A DNA stretch of 64,000 bases from contig NZ_CP146350.1 of assembly GCF_037055355.1 (NCBI RefSeq), positions 2,441,001 through 2,505,000 of the forward strand, written 5' to 3'. This DNA comes from Streptomyces sp. DG1A-41. GTDB lineage: Bacteria; Actinomycetota; Actinomycetes; Streptomycetales; Streptomycetaceae. Below are positions 33,817-42,103 of the stretch, in pieces (the first letter of the stretch is position 1; the number at the start of each line of letters is the position of its first letter). The translations under genes and the position numbers were made by a program. Under the pieces are notes generated by a model. The model ran no database searches, had not been told where the DNA came from, and saw nothing but the letters and a program-made list of their open reading frames with translations.

Positions 33817-34551
33817 TCAGTGCCGCAGCGGCCAGGCCGCCCCGGCATGGTCGGCTTCCTCACCGGCGTACCGGGCACAGGCCTCGGTCAGGGTCTCCAG
33901 CAGGGTCAGCGGATCCGGCAGCGGATGCTCGGGCCCGCGCACCCAGCGCACGGTCTGGTCCTCACCGGGCAGCCGCGCCGGCGGTACGAGGACGTAGGAG
34001 CCGCGGCAGTGCCACCGCAGCCCGGGGTGCTCGTCCATCGTCTCGGGGTGGCAGTCCAGTTCGCAGGGCCACCACTCGTCCTCGTCCTCGGGCGTCCCGC
34101 GGGTGAGGGTGAAGAACAGCATGCGGCCGTCGTCGCTCTCGGCGACGGGCCCGACCTCGACACCGCCGGCGAGCAAACGCTCCAACGCACTGCGACCGGC
34201 ATCCAGGGGCACGTCGAGGACGTCGTGCACCATGCCGGTCGCGGTGATGAAGTTGGCCTGCGGCTGATGGTGGGCCCAGCGTTCGATCTGGGCGCGGTCG
34301 GTGGTCGACTGCGTCTGCCAGGCGAAGGACACCGGGTGCCGGGCCGGGGTGGGACAGCCGACGCGGTCGCAGGAGCAGCGGTAGCCGGCCGGGTGGGCAG
34401 CGGGCGCGAGCGGCAGTCCAGCGCCGGCGGCGGCGAGCAGCAGGTCCTCACGGCCGCCGTCACCGGCGGTCTCCTTCGCCCGGCGCCCGGCGCGCAGCCA
34501 CTGGGTGAGTTTGCCCTGCAGTCCGGTCCGGCCGCCGTACTCCGCGCTCAT
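33817..34551 (-). CDS. Bifunctional DNA primase/polymerase-like (prim-pol) domain protein
   Basis: The 244-residue protein shows the opening found in Streptomyces prim-pol domains: LLLAAAGAGLPLAPAAHPAG, YRCSCDRVGCPTPARHPVSF, WQTQSTTDRAQIERWAHHQP, then NFITATGMVHDVLDVPLDAG. In true prim-pol proteins the last motif supplies catalytic Asp residues (usually DVLD-P/A). Here it stands alone without a helicase domain, as in a common chromosomal paralogue in this genus. It is unclear whether it retains polymerase activity. The cysteine set C-x-C-x4-C may bind zinc. Confidence 0.8.
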   Translation of the reverse strand: MSAEYGGRTGLQGKLTQWLRAGRRAKETAGDGGREDLLLAAAGAGLPLAPAAHPAGYRCSCDRVGCPTPARHPVSFAWQTQSTTDRAQIERWAHHQPQANFITATGMVHDVLDVPLDAGRSALERLLAGGVEVGPVAESDDGRMLFFTLTRGTPEDEDEWWPCELDCHPETMDEHPGLRWHCRGSYVLVPPARLPGEDQTVRWVRGPEHPLPDPLTLLETLTEACARYAGEEADHAGAAWPLRH

Positions 34552-34761
34552 CTATCCCCTCGCCTCGCTGTCGTGCGGAACAGCATGCCTCATGGTCCCA
34601 TCTTCCCGCGCGCCGGGGGGCCAGTGCCCACATCCGGGGCAGGAGGGCCGAGACATGGACCGGTGGGGCGAGGCATATGCCCGTGGGGCGAGACGTACTC
34701 CGCACCGTGATCGGGTGTCATTGCCCGCTTTGCCGTGACATGGCGTCCTACCGTGGTCGCC

Positions 34762-35658
34762 ATGGTCACAAGGATCGCGCTGACGGGCCTCGCCTCCGCG
34801 GTTTCGGTGGTCTCGCTGACCCTCTCGGGACCGGTCGGCGCCACCCCGGCCCTCCCTGCGGGCACCCGTCCGCTGGAGGCCCGCACCCGCCCGCTGGAGT
34901 GGGGCACCGGCCCTCTGACGGTGGCTGCGCTCCCCCGGATCACCTACGTCGCCCACCGCGGCGGCGCCCGCGAGGTCCCCGAGAACAGCATGACGGGGCT
35001 GATGGCCGCCTACGTGCGCGGTACGGCGCAGGTGCTGGACTTCGACACACGGCTGCTGCGCGACGGGACGCTCGTGGTGTTCCACGACGAGACGCTGAAC
35101 CGCACCACCTACCTGGGCGGCGAGGTGCGCGGCCTCGACGCCCGGGAGTGGCAGGGCGTCCGGCTGCGCCCGAAGGACGCGCTGCCCGGCAGCTGGCGGT
35201 CGGAACGGCCGCCGACGGTCGCCGAGGTGCTGGATCGTCTCGGCGGGCGGATCGTGCTGATGCTGGAGGCGAAGGACCCGCGGAGCCTCGACCGGCTGGC
35301 CGGGCTGATCCGGGCCCGCGGCCTGACCCGCTCGGTGTTCGTGAACTCCAACGACCCGGAGGTGGCCCGGCGCGCCCATCGCCTGGGCCTGCTCGCCCAG
35401 TTGTGGCGCTCGGCGCGACAACTGCGCACGGACCGCCCGGAGCGCTGGCGGTCGTACGTGGACCTGCTGGACGTGGACCACCGGGCGCGTGACGCGGATC
35501 TCGTACGGGCGGTGAACTCCGGGATCCGGCGGGTGTGGGCGCACACCGTGCTGACGGACGCGCAGCGGGACCGGGTGCTGGCGCTGGGCTGCGACGGGGT
35601 GATCACGGACGCGCCGGGGCGCCTCGCGCGGGCGGCTCAGCGAGGCGCGAGTCCGTGA
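34762..35658 (+). CDS. Glycerophosphodiester phosphodiesterase, exported
   Basis: The 298-residue protein has a signal peptide (LASAVSVVSLTLSGPVGA) and a GDPD barrel. Catalytic motifs are THYVAHRGG-like YVAHRGGAREVPENSM (His, Arg, Glu), DFDTRLLRDGTLVVFHDETL (Asp, His) and LMLEAKDP (Glu, Lys). It splits glycerol-3-phosphate from phospholipid head-group diesters or teichoic acids. ATG 34762 is chosen so the signal peptide begins properly. Its 3' end overlaps the convergent tetR gene by 22 bp. Confidence 0.88.
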   Translation: MVTRIALTGLASAVSVVSLTLSGPVGATPALPAGTRPLEARTRPLEWGTGPLTVAALPRITYVAHRGGAREVPENSMTGLMAAYVRGTAQVLDFDTRLLRDGTLVVFHDETLNRTTYLGGEVRGLDAREWQGVRLRPKDALPGSWRSERPPTVAEVLDRLGGRIVLMLEAKDPRSLDRLAGLIRARGLTRSVFVNSNDPEVARRAHRLGLLAQLWRSARQLRTDRPERWRSYVDLLDVDHRARDADLVRAVNSGIRRVWAHTVLTDAQRDRVLALGCDGVITDAPGRLARAAQRGASP

Positions 35659-36287
35659 AGGGCGTACTCGACGAGGGTGTCGGTGTACTCGTAGGAGATC
35701 GGGCCCGTGTGCTGGAGCCAGCGCTGGGCCAGCGGGGAGACGAAGAGCTCCAGGGCGATGCGCGGGTCGACGTCGGGCCGCACCTGCCCGGCGTCCTGCG
35801 CGGCGCGCAGCCGGCCGACGTAGAGGTCGAGTGAGGGCTGCATGAGCTTGGCGACGAGCTCGCGACCGAGTTGCTCGTTGACGACGCCCTCGGCGGCCAG
35901 CGCGCGGGACGGTGCCTCGAACCTCGGGTCGCGCAGCTGGTCCACGGTGGCGCGCAGGACGTTCTTGACGTCGGCTGCGAGGTCGCCGGTGTCGGGGAAG
36001 GCGTAAGGCACCGGACCCGCTTCCCGCAGGGACTGCTCGCCCAGGTCCAGGAACGCCTCCATCAGCACGTCCGCCTTCGACGACCACCAGCGGTAGATCG
36101 TCTGCTTCCCGACACCGGCGCGGGCGGCGATGCCCTCGATGGTGGTCTTCGGATAGCCGACCTCCACGACGAGCGCGAGGGCGGCGTCGTAGATGGCGCG
36201 GCGGGACTTCTCGCTGCGCCGGGTGGAGTCGGGGGCGGGCTTGGCGTGGGCGGACTGGGCGGACTGGGCGGACTTCTGTGCGGCCAT
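35637..36287 (-). CDS. TetR-family transcriptional regulator
   Basis: The 216-residue protein has a DNA-binding domain (RRAIYDAALALVVEVGYPKT, then TIEGIAARAGVGKQTIYRWW) and a TetR_C-type ligand domain (about 90-216). The N-terminus is Ala/Ser-rich and irregular (MAAQKSAQSAQSAHAKPAPD). It is divergent from the DUF6243 gene; the palindrome at 36349-36363 between them is its likely operator. Convergent overlap with the GDPD gene may add antisense control. Confidence 0.88.
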   Translation of the reverse strand: MAAQKSAQSAQSAHAKPAPDSTRRSEKSRRAIYDAALALVVEVGYPKTTIEGIAARAGVGKQTIYRWWSSKADVLMEAFLDLGEQSLREAGPVPYAFPDTGDLAADVKNVLRATVDQLRDPRFEAPSRALAAEGVVNEQLGRELVAKLMQPSLDLYVGRLRAAQDAGQVRPDVDPRIALELFVSPLAQRWLQHTGPISYEYTDTLVEYALHGLAPR

Positions 36288-36348
36288 GACTCGAATTTAT
36301 CAGGTTGACAAGACGGAGCGTCTCGCGGACAGTGGAACAGCCAGGCGT

Positions 36349-36363
36349 GAGACGAAACGTCTC
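36349..36363. promoter_or_regulatory. Palindrome GAGACG-AAA-CGTCTC between tetR and DUF6243 gene
   Basis: This perfect 6-3-6 dyad lies 62 bp from the tetR start and 33 bp from the DUF6243 start. A related half-site, GCGTCTCGCGGAC, lies at 36318-36330. It probably serves as an autoregulatory TetR operator. Confidence 0.6.
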
Positions 36364-36396
36364 GTCGCGTAGAAGAAGCCAGGGAGGGAGCCCGAC

Positions 36397-36606
36397 ATGA
36401 CCCGAGGCGGAGCCGGAAACCTGCTGGGTGTCGGCGGATCGCGCCAGAAGCTCGGCCGCGAGGCGCTGCGCGGCGGCGGCCGGGGCGGCCGGATCGGCGG
36501 CGGCCTCGATCCGCAGGCCCAGAAGCGCCAGTTGCTGCGCAAGCTCCAGGAGAAACGGCAGCAGCAGGAACGACAGGAGGGCCGCACGACCGACAAGTCG
36601 TCGTGA
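36397..36606 (+). CDS. DUF6243 small basic protein
   Basis: The 69-residue protein reads MTRGGAGNLLGVGGSRQKLG, REALRGGGRGGRIGGGLDPQ and AQKRQLLRKLQEKRQQQERQ. A Gly-rich, disordered first half and a basic helix at the end define the DUF6243 family of Streptomyces. It may bind nucleic acid, judged only by charge. GGGAGGG precedes the ATG and a TetR-type operator precedes that. Confidence 0.85.
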   Translation: MTRGGAGNLLGVGGSRQKLGREALRGGGRGGRIGGGLDPQAQKRQLLRKLQEKRQQQERQEGRTTDKSS

Positions 36607-36723
36607 GCATCCCCCGCCCGGGGGAGGCCGTCCCCCCGCGGGCGGGATCCTCCCGGGGCGTCCGGCGGATGGACTGAACGCGGTTGTGACACCGCGACCG
36701 ACGGACACCCGGGAGGACTCACG

Positions 36724-36968
36724 ATGCGCGTGTGGACGAGACGACGGCTGCTCACCTCCGCGGCGACGGCCGTCTCGGCGGCGGGTCTCGCCGCGACGAC
36801 GACCACGACTCCCGGGTCCTCTGGAGCCCGGGAGGCAACCACAACATCGAGATCGCGAACCTGTCCCCCGCCGACCGGGCGTCGGCGGAGGAGGCGCTGT
36901 TCCGCTGGACCGGTCAGGGTGCCGGGGGCCAGGTGTCGCCCCAGTCCGCGTCCCGTGCCGCCTTGTAG
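36724..36968 (+). pseudogene. Remnant of a Tat-exported protein, frameshifted and cut short
   Basis: GGGAGGA and an ATG at 36724 start a clear Tat signal (WTRRRLLTSAATAVSAAGLA). After that the frame becomes nonsense, while one base shift gives DHDSRVLWSPGGNHNIEIAN and LSPADRASAEEALFRWTGQG before a stop at 36966-36968. The join looks like a gene with its middle deleted. Its 3' end overlaps the convergent Rsm22-type gene by about 55 bp. I cannot name the parent family. Confidence 0.6.
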
Positions 36969-37900
36969 AGATCGCCGTGGCGTTTGGTGACGGTGGTGCG
37001 GCGCAGGGACGGTTCGGTCTCGCACAGGTCGAGGAGGACCTGGCCCTTGCGGATCTGCGGGCGCCTCACCACCCGGGAGGGTGCCGGGGCGACGGGGAAG
37101 CGGGCGGCGGCGACGTAGCTGAACTTCTCGTCCTCGTAGGCGAGGGAGCCGCCCTTGACCTGACGGTGCAGGGAGGAACGGCTGACCCGGGCGGAGAAGT
37201 GGCACCAGTCCGTGCCCGGCGCGATGGGGCAGGCGGCGCTGTGCGGGCACGGGGCGGCCACGTGGAAGCCGGCGTCGACCAGCCGGTCGCGGGCCTCGAT
37301 GACGCGGGCGTAGCCGTCGGGGGTGCCGGGTTCGACGATCACCACGGCCCGGGCCGCGGACGCGGCGGCGTCGACGAGGGCGGTGCGGTCGGGGGCGGTC
37401 AGCTCGTTGAGGACGTAGGAGACGGTGACGAGATCAGTGCTCTCGAGGGTGAGCGCCGCTCCGATCCGAGAGCGCTGCCACCGTACGTCCCGCAGGGCCG
37501 GGTCGGCCGCGGCGATCTCCCGGCCGAGGGCGAGCGCGGGCTCGGCCCAGTCGAGCACGGTGACGGGCCGCTGTCCGCCCCAGGTCGCGCTCACGGCCCA
37601 GGCGGCGGCACCGGTTCCGCCACCGACGTCGGTGTGCCCACCCGGCACCCACCCGGGCACGGCCTCCGCGAACGCCTCCAGCGCGGAGCGGACCGCCTCG
37701 AAGGTCGCGGGCATGCGGTAAGCGGCGTAGGCGGCGACATCGGCCCGGTCGCGGAGGATGGGAGCGTCGGTCGGGGTGGCCCCGCGGTAGCTGGCGATCA
37801 GCCGCTCGACCGCCTGCGCGGCCTGCCGGGGCGGCAGCCCGTCGAGCAGACCGGCGAGGGCGGCGCGGAGGGTCTCGGCCGGGGGTGCGGGGGCGTTCAC
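36914..37900 (-). CDS. Rsm22-family methyltransferase-like ribosome assembly protein
   Basis: The 328-residue protein shows TDAPILRDRADVAAYAAYRM, VGGGTGAAAWAVSATWGGQR (SAM motif I), TDLVTVSYVLNELTAPDRTA and VVIVEPGTPDGYARVIEARD. The cysteine set CPHSAACP and DWCHFSARVSRS, which binds a metal or Fe-S cluster in the mitochondrial homologue, is intact. It likely acts in small-subunit maturation; the modification itself is unproven. GTG start at 37900. Confidence 0.85.
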   Translation of the reverse strand: MNAPAPPAETLRAALAGLLDGLPPRQAAQAVERLIASYRGATPTDAPILRDRADVAAYAAYRMPATFEAVRSALEAFAEAVPGWVPGGHTDVGGGTGAAAWAVSATWGGQRPVTVLDWAEPALALGREIAAADPALRDVRWQRSRIGAALTLESTDLVTVSYVLNELTAPDRTALVDAAASAARAVVIVEPGTPDGYARVIEARDRLVDAGFHVAAPCPHSAACPIAPGTDWCHFSARVSRSSLHRQVKGGSLAYEDEKFSYVAAARFPVAPAPSRVVRRPQIRKGQVLLDLCETEPSLRRTTVTKRHGDLYKAARDADWGDTWPPAP

Positions 37901-38122
37901 CCGGCGATTCTACGAGGACCCCGAGCCCGGAGACTCATCCGTCCAACCGGTCGGACTGTGCACAGTGCGGTCGGCATGACGCTGGAGGCCAATTGGCGCT
38001 GACCAGGGCCAACCGGTTGGATGACGTCTCGTCGGCCTTTTACTGGCCTGAGCGTCCTGACGCACGGCGCCGCTCATCTCAAGGACAGCGGCTCGCGCGA
38101 CGTCAAACTCGGCGGGCGGGCT

Positions 38123-38144
38123 GGGCCCGCGCAAGCGCGGGCCC
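38123..38144 (-). terminator. 10-bp GC hairpin after the RCC1-type gene
   Basis: GGGCCCGCGC (38123-38132) pairs with GCGCGGGCCC (38135-38144), leaving a minimal loop. It begins 8 bp beyond the stop codon of the minus-strand RCC1-type gene. The rest of the 250-bp gap holds the 12-bp palindrome CCAACCGGTTGG (38009-38020) and no gene. Confidence 0.75.
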
Positions 38145-38152
38145 CACGCTCG

Positions 38153-40030
38153 TCACTTGGGGCACTGGCGGATGGGGTTGAGGTTGTTCACGTAGCGGGC
38201 GGTGACCCAGCCACGCGGGTTCTGGGCGAGTTTGTACCAGACGTTGTTACCGCCCACGGGTTCTCCGGTGGCCTTGCACTGGATGGCGATGGTCTGGCCG
38301 GCTCGGAGGGTGCCGACTGCCTCGGAGTCAGACCTGGGCGACTGGCGCACGGTCAGTTTGTGCTTGGCAGTGACCTTGCCCTTGCCGGGGTCCTTGCCGC
38401 CTCCTCCTCCTCCTCCGCCTCCTCCGCCGCCGTTGCAGCCGCAGTCGTCGTCGGCGTCGACGAGGGTGGCGGTTGCCGGGTTGGACAGGGACGGTACGCA
38501 CTCGGGGTCGCCGTTGTAGTGGGCGGTGAGCGTGTGTCTGCCCACGGGCAGGTCGTCGATGGTGAGGGCGGCCTGCGCGGTGGTGTCGCTGGCGCGCGTC
38601 AGGGTGCGGGTGCCGCGGATGGTGGTGCCTTCCCGGAAGGTGACGGTGCCGGTGGGGGATGCGACAGGGCAGGTGACGGTGGCCGTGAACGTGACGGGGG
38701 CGGGGAAGGTGGCCTGCGTCGGGTTCGCTGTCAGGCGCGTCGTGGTCGGTTCGGTCTCCACGGGCAACGCCAAGCTGTCATACGGCGTTGCGGTGACCCT
38801 GCCGATCGGGATGTTGCCCGGGATCTGCACCAGCCCAGGCGGGTTGCGGCTTTCGGTGGGGGTGTCACGGCCGAGTTGGCCGGTACTGTTGTCTCCCCAG
38901 GAGAATACTTGCCCAGTGACTGTCGCAGCCAGGCTGTTGCCCCCGCCTGGCATGCCGCCTGCGGCGATGTCCTTGACTCGCGTACCGTCGGGCAGTGACA
39001 CCAGCCGGGGACAGTCGGCGGCTTTGTTGTGACCCGCAAATTTGCTGACGCAGCTGTCCGGGTCGTCCTGGCCGGGTCCCACCTGGCCTTCATCGTCGAG
39101 GCCCCAGCCGAACACGTGTCCGTCGTTAGTAATCGCGAGGCTGTGCACAGCAAGGGGACTCACGTCGATGTCGAGGACCTTGTACTGGAGCGGGATCAGT
39201 ACGGGTCTTGGCGGGTACTGGATGCCGTCGGGTCCTCCAGTGCCGCGACCCACCTGGCCTTGGCTGTTGTCGCCCCAGGCGAATACGATCCCGTCCTCGG
39301 TCAGGGCGAGCGCGTGGGTTGAACCGGCGGCGACTTTGAAGATGCCGCCTCTGAAATCGGAGACCGCCGCCTTGAGGGGTGTGGTGCTGTAGGGCCCCGT
39401 GAGATCGGGGTTGTTGAGCAGTCCGAAACGATTGGCCCCCCAGGCGTACACGTCTCCAGACCATGTCACGGCCAGGCTGTACCCCTTGTCGGGCGCCTCG
39501 CCCTGAGCACCATCAATCGCGACCATCTTGGGGTTGCCTGGGATCTGCACCTCCACTGGGGTTTGACTCGGGGTCAGTGTGCCGTTGCCGAGCTGGCCGG
39601 ACGCGTTGGCCCCCCAGGCCATCACCTCGCCGGTCGATGTGAGCGCCAGGTGATGCCTGCCTCCGTCCGCAATGGCCGTGATCTCCGTTCCCTGAGAGAA
39701 CGGAACCTCTGCCCAGTTCTTGGTGGGAGGGTCCAGCACCAGCACTTTGCCGGTGGTGGTCAACGCCAGGTAGCCATCGATGTCTTTGATGATCACGCCG
39801 GGCGGGAACGGCACCGGGACTGGCCTGGGGCCAAAACTGGAGCCCCAGGCGAAAAGTCTGTCGACGGGCGCAGCACGTTCCGACGACTTGTCGGCTGGTA
39901 CGCGTGCCCCGGCCGGGCCTGCCGCGCCCGCCATGACGGCCGCAGCCGCCACCGCGGCGACCACACACCGCAGCCACGTCCGGGTCCTGCCGCGCGGGTA
40001 CCCTGGTCTGTGACGATTCCTTGGATGCAC
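38153..40030 (-). CDS. Secreted RCC1-repeat protein with Ig-like and SH3 domains
   Basis: The 625-residue protein has a signal peptide (VVAAVAAAAVMAGAAGPAGA), then a seven-bladed RCC1 propeller (about 60-390) with repeated units like VMAWGANASGQLGNGTLTPS, VFAWGDNSQGQVGRGTGGPD and VFSWGDNSTGQLGRDTPTES. Next come an Ig-like (Big_3_5) domain (about 400-490; FREGTTIRGTRTLT), a 12-Gly linker and an SH3-type end (KHKLTVRQSPRSDSEAVGTL, GWVTARYVN). GTG 40030 has GGAAGGG upstream and places the basic n-region correctly. Its G+C content is visibly lower than that of neighbours, suggesting transfer. It may bind wall polymers or partner proteins outside the cell. Confidence 0.85.
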   Translation of the reverse strand: MHPRNRHRPGYPRGRTRTWLRCVVAAVAAAAVMAGAAGPAGARVPADKSSERAAPVDRLFAWGSSFGPRPVPVPFPPGVIIKDIDGYLALTTTGKVLVLDPPTKNWAEVPFSQGTEITAIADGGRHHLALTSTGEVMAWGANASGQLGNGTLTPSQTPVEVQIPGNPKMVAIDGAQGEAPDKGYSLAVTWSGDVYAWGANRFGLLNNPDLTGPYSTTPLKAAVSDFRGGIFKVAAGSTHALALTEDGIVFAWGDNSQGQVGRGTGGPDGIQYPPRPVLIPLQYKVLDIDVSPLAVHSLAITNDGHVFGWGLDDEGQVGPGQDDPDSCVSKFAGHNKAADCPRLVSLPDGTRVKDIAAGGMPGGGNSLAATVTGQVFSWGDNSTGQLGRDTPTESRNPPGLVQIPGNIPIGRVTATPYDSLALPVETEPTTTRLTANPTQATFPAPVTFTATVTCPVASPTGTVTFREGTTIRGTRTLTRASDTTAQAALTIDDLPVGRHTLTAHYNGDPECVPSLSNPATATLVDADDDCGCNGGGGGGGGGGGGKDPGKGKVTAKHKLTVRQSPRSDSEAVGTLRAGQTIAIQCKATGEPVGGNNVWYKLAQNPRGWVTARYVNNLNPIRQCPK

Positions 40031-40274
40031 GATGAGCCCTTCCGTGTGCAGGCTTGGCAGGCGGCTGGCTGAGCACCTGCGGTCCACCGCCCCGGTTGAC
40101 CGTTCGTCAGGGCATTTCTCCAGAGCGCCGTTGCCGGTCGTTGGGTATCAGCGGATCCACCCTGTGCAGAAGACGATCAAGGCGCATCCCGGGCTACTCC
40201 GGCAGTGACGAGCAAGGTCATCTGAGAAGCCGCATCCCAACCGATCTTGGATCGTGCGAATCGACCAGGGTTCC

Positions 40275-40385
40275 TAGGGGGATCTTCCGCCAGTAGCGGC
40301 ACGTAGGCGATGCCGGCCTCCTCGCAGGCGGCCAGGACGGCCAGCGCCTCGAAGCGTTCGGCGACGGATTCGCCCTGGGGTGGCG
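40275..40385 (-). pseudogene. Possible aldo/keto reductase fragment
   Basis: The minus strand reads ESVAERFEALAVLAACEEAG and IAYVPLLAEDPP, resembling the segment of aldo/keto reductases where a helix leads into the IAxxPxxPL strand. Only about 35 residues are recognisable, next to a truncated LuxR gene. The 245 bp between here and the RCC1-type gene start hold nothing I can recognise. Weak call. Confidence 0.35.
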
Positions 40386-40393
40386 GCTCGATG

Positions 40394-40922
40394 CCCGCCC
40401 GGCAGGCCGCCCGCGACCGGCTGGGAAGCAGCGGCACTCCGCAGATCCGCAAGCTCTACAGCCCCGCTGTGCTGGCTGACGAGCGTAGCCGCGAGCACCT
40501 GAGCGAGCTTGTCGGCAGGGGCGCCCAGGTGCGGATCGCCGCCACCGCTCTCCCCCACGAGACGATCGTCATCGACCGCCGGTTCGCAATCCTCGCCGGC
40601 TTGAACGCCCCCGAAGGCCGTGAGTACACCATGACCACCGCGTCCAGTCTGGTCGGCGGGACATACGCGCTGTTCGAAGCCGCCTGGGAAAGCCACCGAT
40701 CTCACAGCGTTCCCGCACGGCGACCAGCCCCGGCTCGATGCCGAGAGCCGGACCGTCCTGCGGGCGCTCGGATCAGGCACCACCGACGAGACAGCCGCAC
40801 GGGAGCTCGGCATGTCCCTGCGAACCCACCGTCGCCGGGTCGCCGAACTGCTCAACGCCCTCGACGCGGGTTCGCGGCACCAAGCGGGGATGCGCGCGGG
40901 CGAGCTGGGCCTGCACGGCTGA
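40394..40922 (+). pseudogene. LuxR-family regulator, truncated and frameshifted
   Basis: The first frame reads IRKLYSPAVLADERSREHLS, ELVGRGAQVRIAATALPHET, IVIDRRFAILAGLNAPEGRE and GGTYALFEAAWES. This is the phospholipase-D-like regulatory domain of a Streptomyces regulator family. After AAWES one base is missing; the next frame then gives ATDLTAFPHGDQPRLDAESR and the helix-turn-helix LGSGTTDETAARELGMSLRT-HRRRVAELLNAL to a stop at 40920-40922. The N-terminal half before about 40394 is missing as well. The 5' truncation shows it is a real remnant even if the frameshift is an error. Confidence 0.75.
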
Positions 40923-40972
40923 GGCGTCGGACCAGCGCCCATCTCGCGCCCGGCACATCATCGCTCCACCTC

Positions 40973-42103
40973 TCACATCCCCCGCACCGCCCTGGCCACC
41001 CGCGACCCCGCCGCCGCCCTCGGCGCGCTGTCCGGGCGACGGCGACGGGGATGGACCGCGTTGGTGAGGAGGATCAGGAACGTGTCCGTCGCCGGGTCGA
41101 GGACGAGGGACGTGCCCGTGAAGCCCGTGTGGCCCGCCGCGCCGCGCCCCGCCAGGTCGCCCATGAACCACGGCTGGTCGAGGGAGAAGCCCAGGCCCGG
41201 TGGGGTGAAGAGGAGCTCGACGAAGTCGGGGCCGAGGATGCGGGCGGGGCCGTAGGAGCCGCCGGCGAGGAGGGTGCGGCAGAACACGGCGAGATCCCGG
41301 CCGGTGGAGAACAGGCCCGCGTGGCCCGCCACGCCGCCCAGCGCCCAGGCGTTCTCGTCGTGCACCTCGCCCCGCAGCATCCCCCGGTCCGCCTTGGCCC
41401 ACGGCCGCCGCTGGTCCTCCGTCGCCGCCGCCCCGGGGCAGGGCCCGAACCCCGTCGCCGTCATGCCCAGCGGCCGGGTGATGCCGTCGCGGAAGAGGAC
41501 GTCGAGCGTGCGGCCGGTGATGCGTTCCAGGACGTGCTGGAGGAGGAGCATGTTCAGGTCGGAGTAGCAGTACGTGCCCGGTGTCCCGACCGGCGCCTCC
41601 GCACGCAGCGCCGCCAACCGCTCGGCGTCGTCGGCGCAGTCGTAGAGCGGGAGTTCAGGCCGCAGCCCGGAGGTGTGGGTGAGCAGCTGCCGTACGGTGA
41701 TGCCATGGCGGGCGGCCGCTGTGAAGTCGGGCAGGTACGCGCCCAGGCGCGCGTCGATGCCCAGGGTGCCGCGCTCGATCTGCTGAACGGCGGCAACGGC
41801 TGTGAACAATTTGGTCAGGGATGCCAGGTCGAAGGGTGTGCCGACGGTCATCGGGACCCGGTCCTCGGCAGGCAGTTCGACGCCGGCGTCGGTGTCCTCG
41901 TCGTAGGCCGTGTACCGCACGGCCCAGCCCGCCGCCTCCTCCACGGCGATCACCGGTCCGCGTCCGACGACCACGACCGCGCCCGGCGCCCAGGGGCGCT
42001 GCCCGGTGGTGAGGGCGTGGACCTCCCGGACGAGATGACGCAGTTCCCCGGGGTCGAGTCCGGCCCGTTCCGGCGTGCCGTCGCGCAGTCTTGGTGCGCT
42101 CAG
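40973..42103 (-). CDS. Serine hydrolase (beta-lactamase/class C PBP-like)
   Basis: The protein of about 376 residues has the class C motifs: SLTK in TPFDLASLTKLFTAVAAVQQ, YSD in GTYCYSDLNMLLLQH and HTG in AAGHTGFTGTSLVLDP. It is probably an esterase or D-amino-peptidase of cell-wall material. No ATG/GTG start precedes the conserved PGAVVVVGRGP segment. A CTG at 42103 overlaps the stop of the upstream MFS gene (CTGA) with GGAGGG nine bases ahead and would give a sensible N-terminus; a GTG further upstream inside the MFS gene is the alternative. Likely cotranscribed with the MFS gene. Confidence 0.82.
   Translation of the reverse strand: MSAPRLRDGTPERAGLDPGELRHLVREVHALTTGQRPWAPGAVVVVGRGPVIAVEEAAGWAVRYTAYDEDTDAGVELPAEDRVPMTVGTPFDLASLTKLFTAVAAVQQIERGTLGIDARLGAYLPDFTAAARHGITVRQLLTHTSGLRPELPLYDCADDAERLAALRAEAPVGTPGTYCYSDLNMLLLQHVLERITGRTLDVLFRDGITRPLGMTATGFGPCPGAAATEDQRRPWAKADRGMLRGEVHDENAWALGGVAGHAGLFSTGRDLAVFCRTLLAGGSYGPARILGPDFVELLFTPPGLGFSLDQPWFMGDLAGRGAAGHTGFTGTSLVLDPATDTFLILLTNAVHPRRRRPDSAPRAAAGSRVARAVRGM

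Noticed and set aside
32779..34710. 643-codon plus-strand frame overlapping the lipoprotein gene
   Set aside because: The lipoprotein frame has a clear signal peptide and ribosome site; this frame is Arg/Gly-rich shadow sequence.
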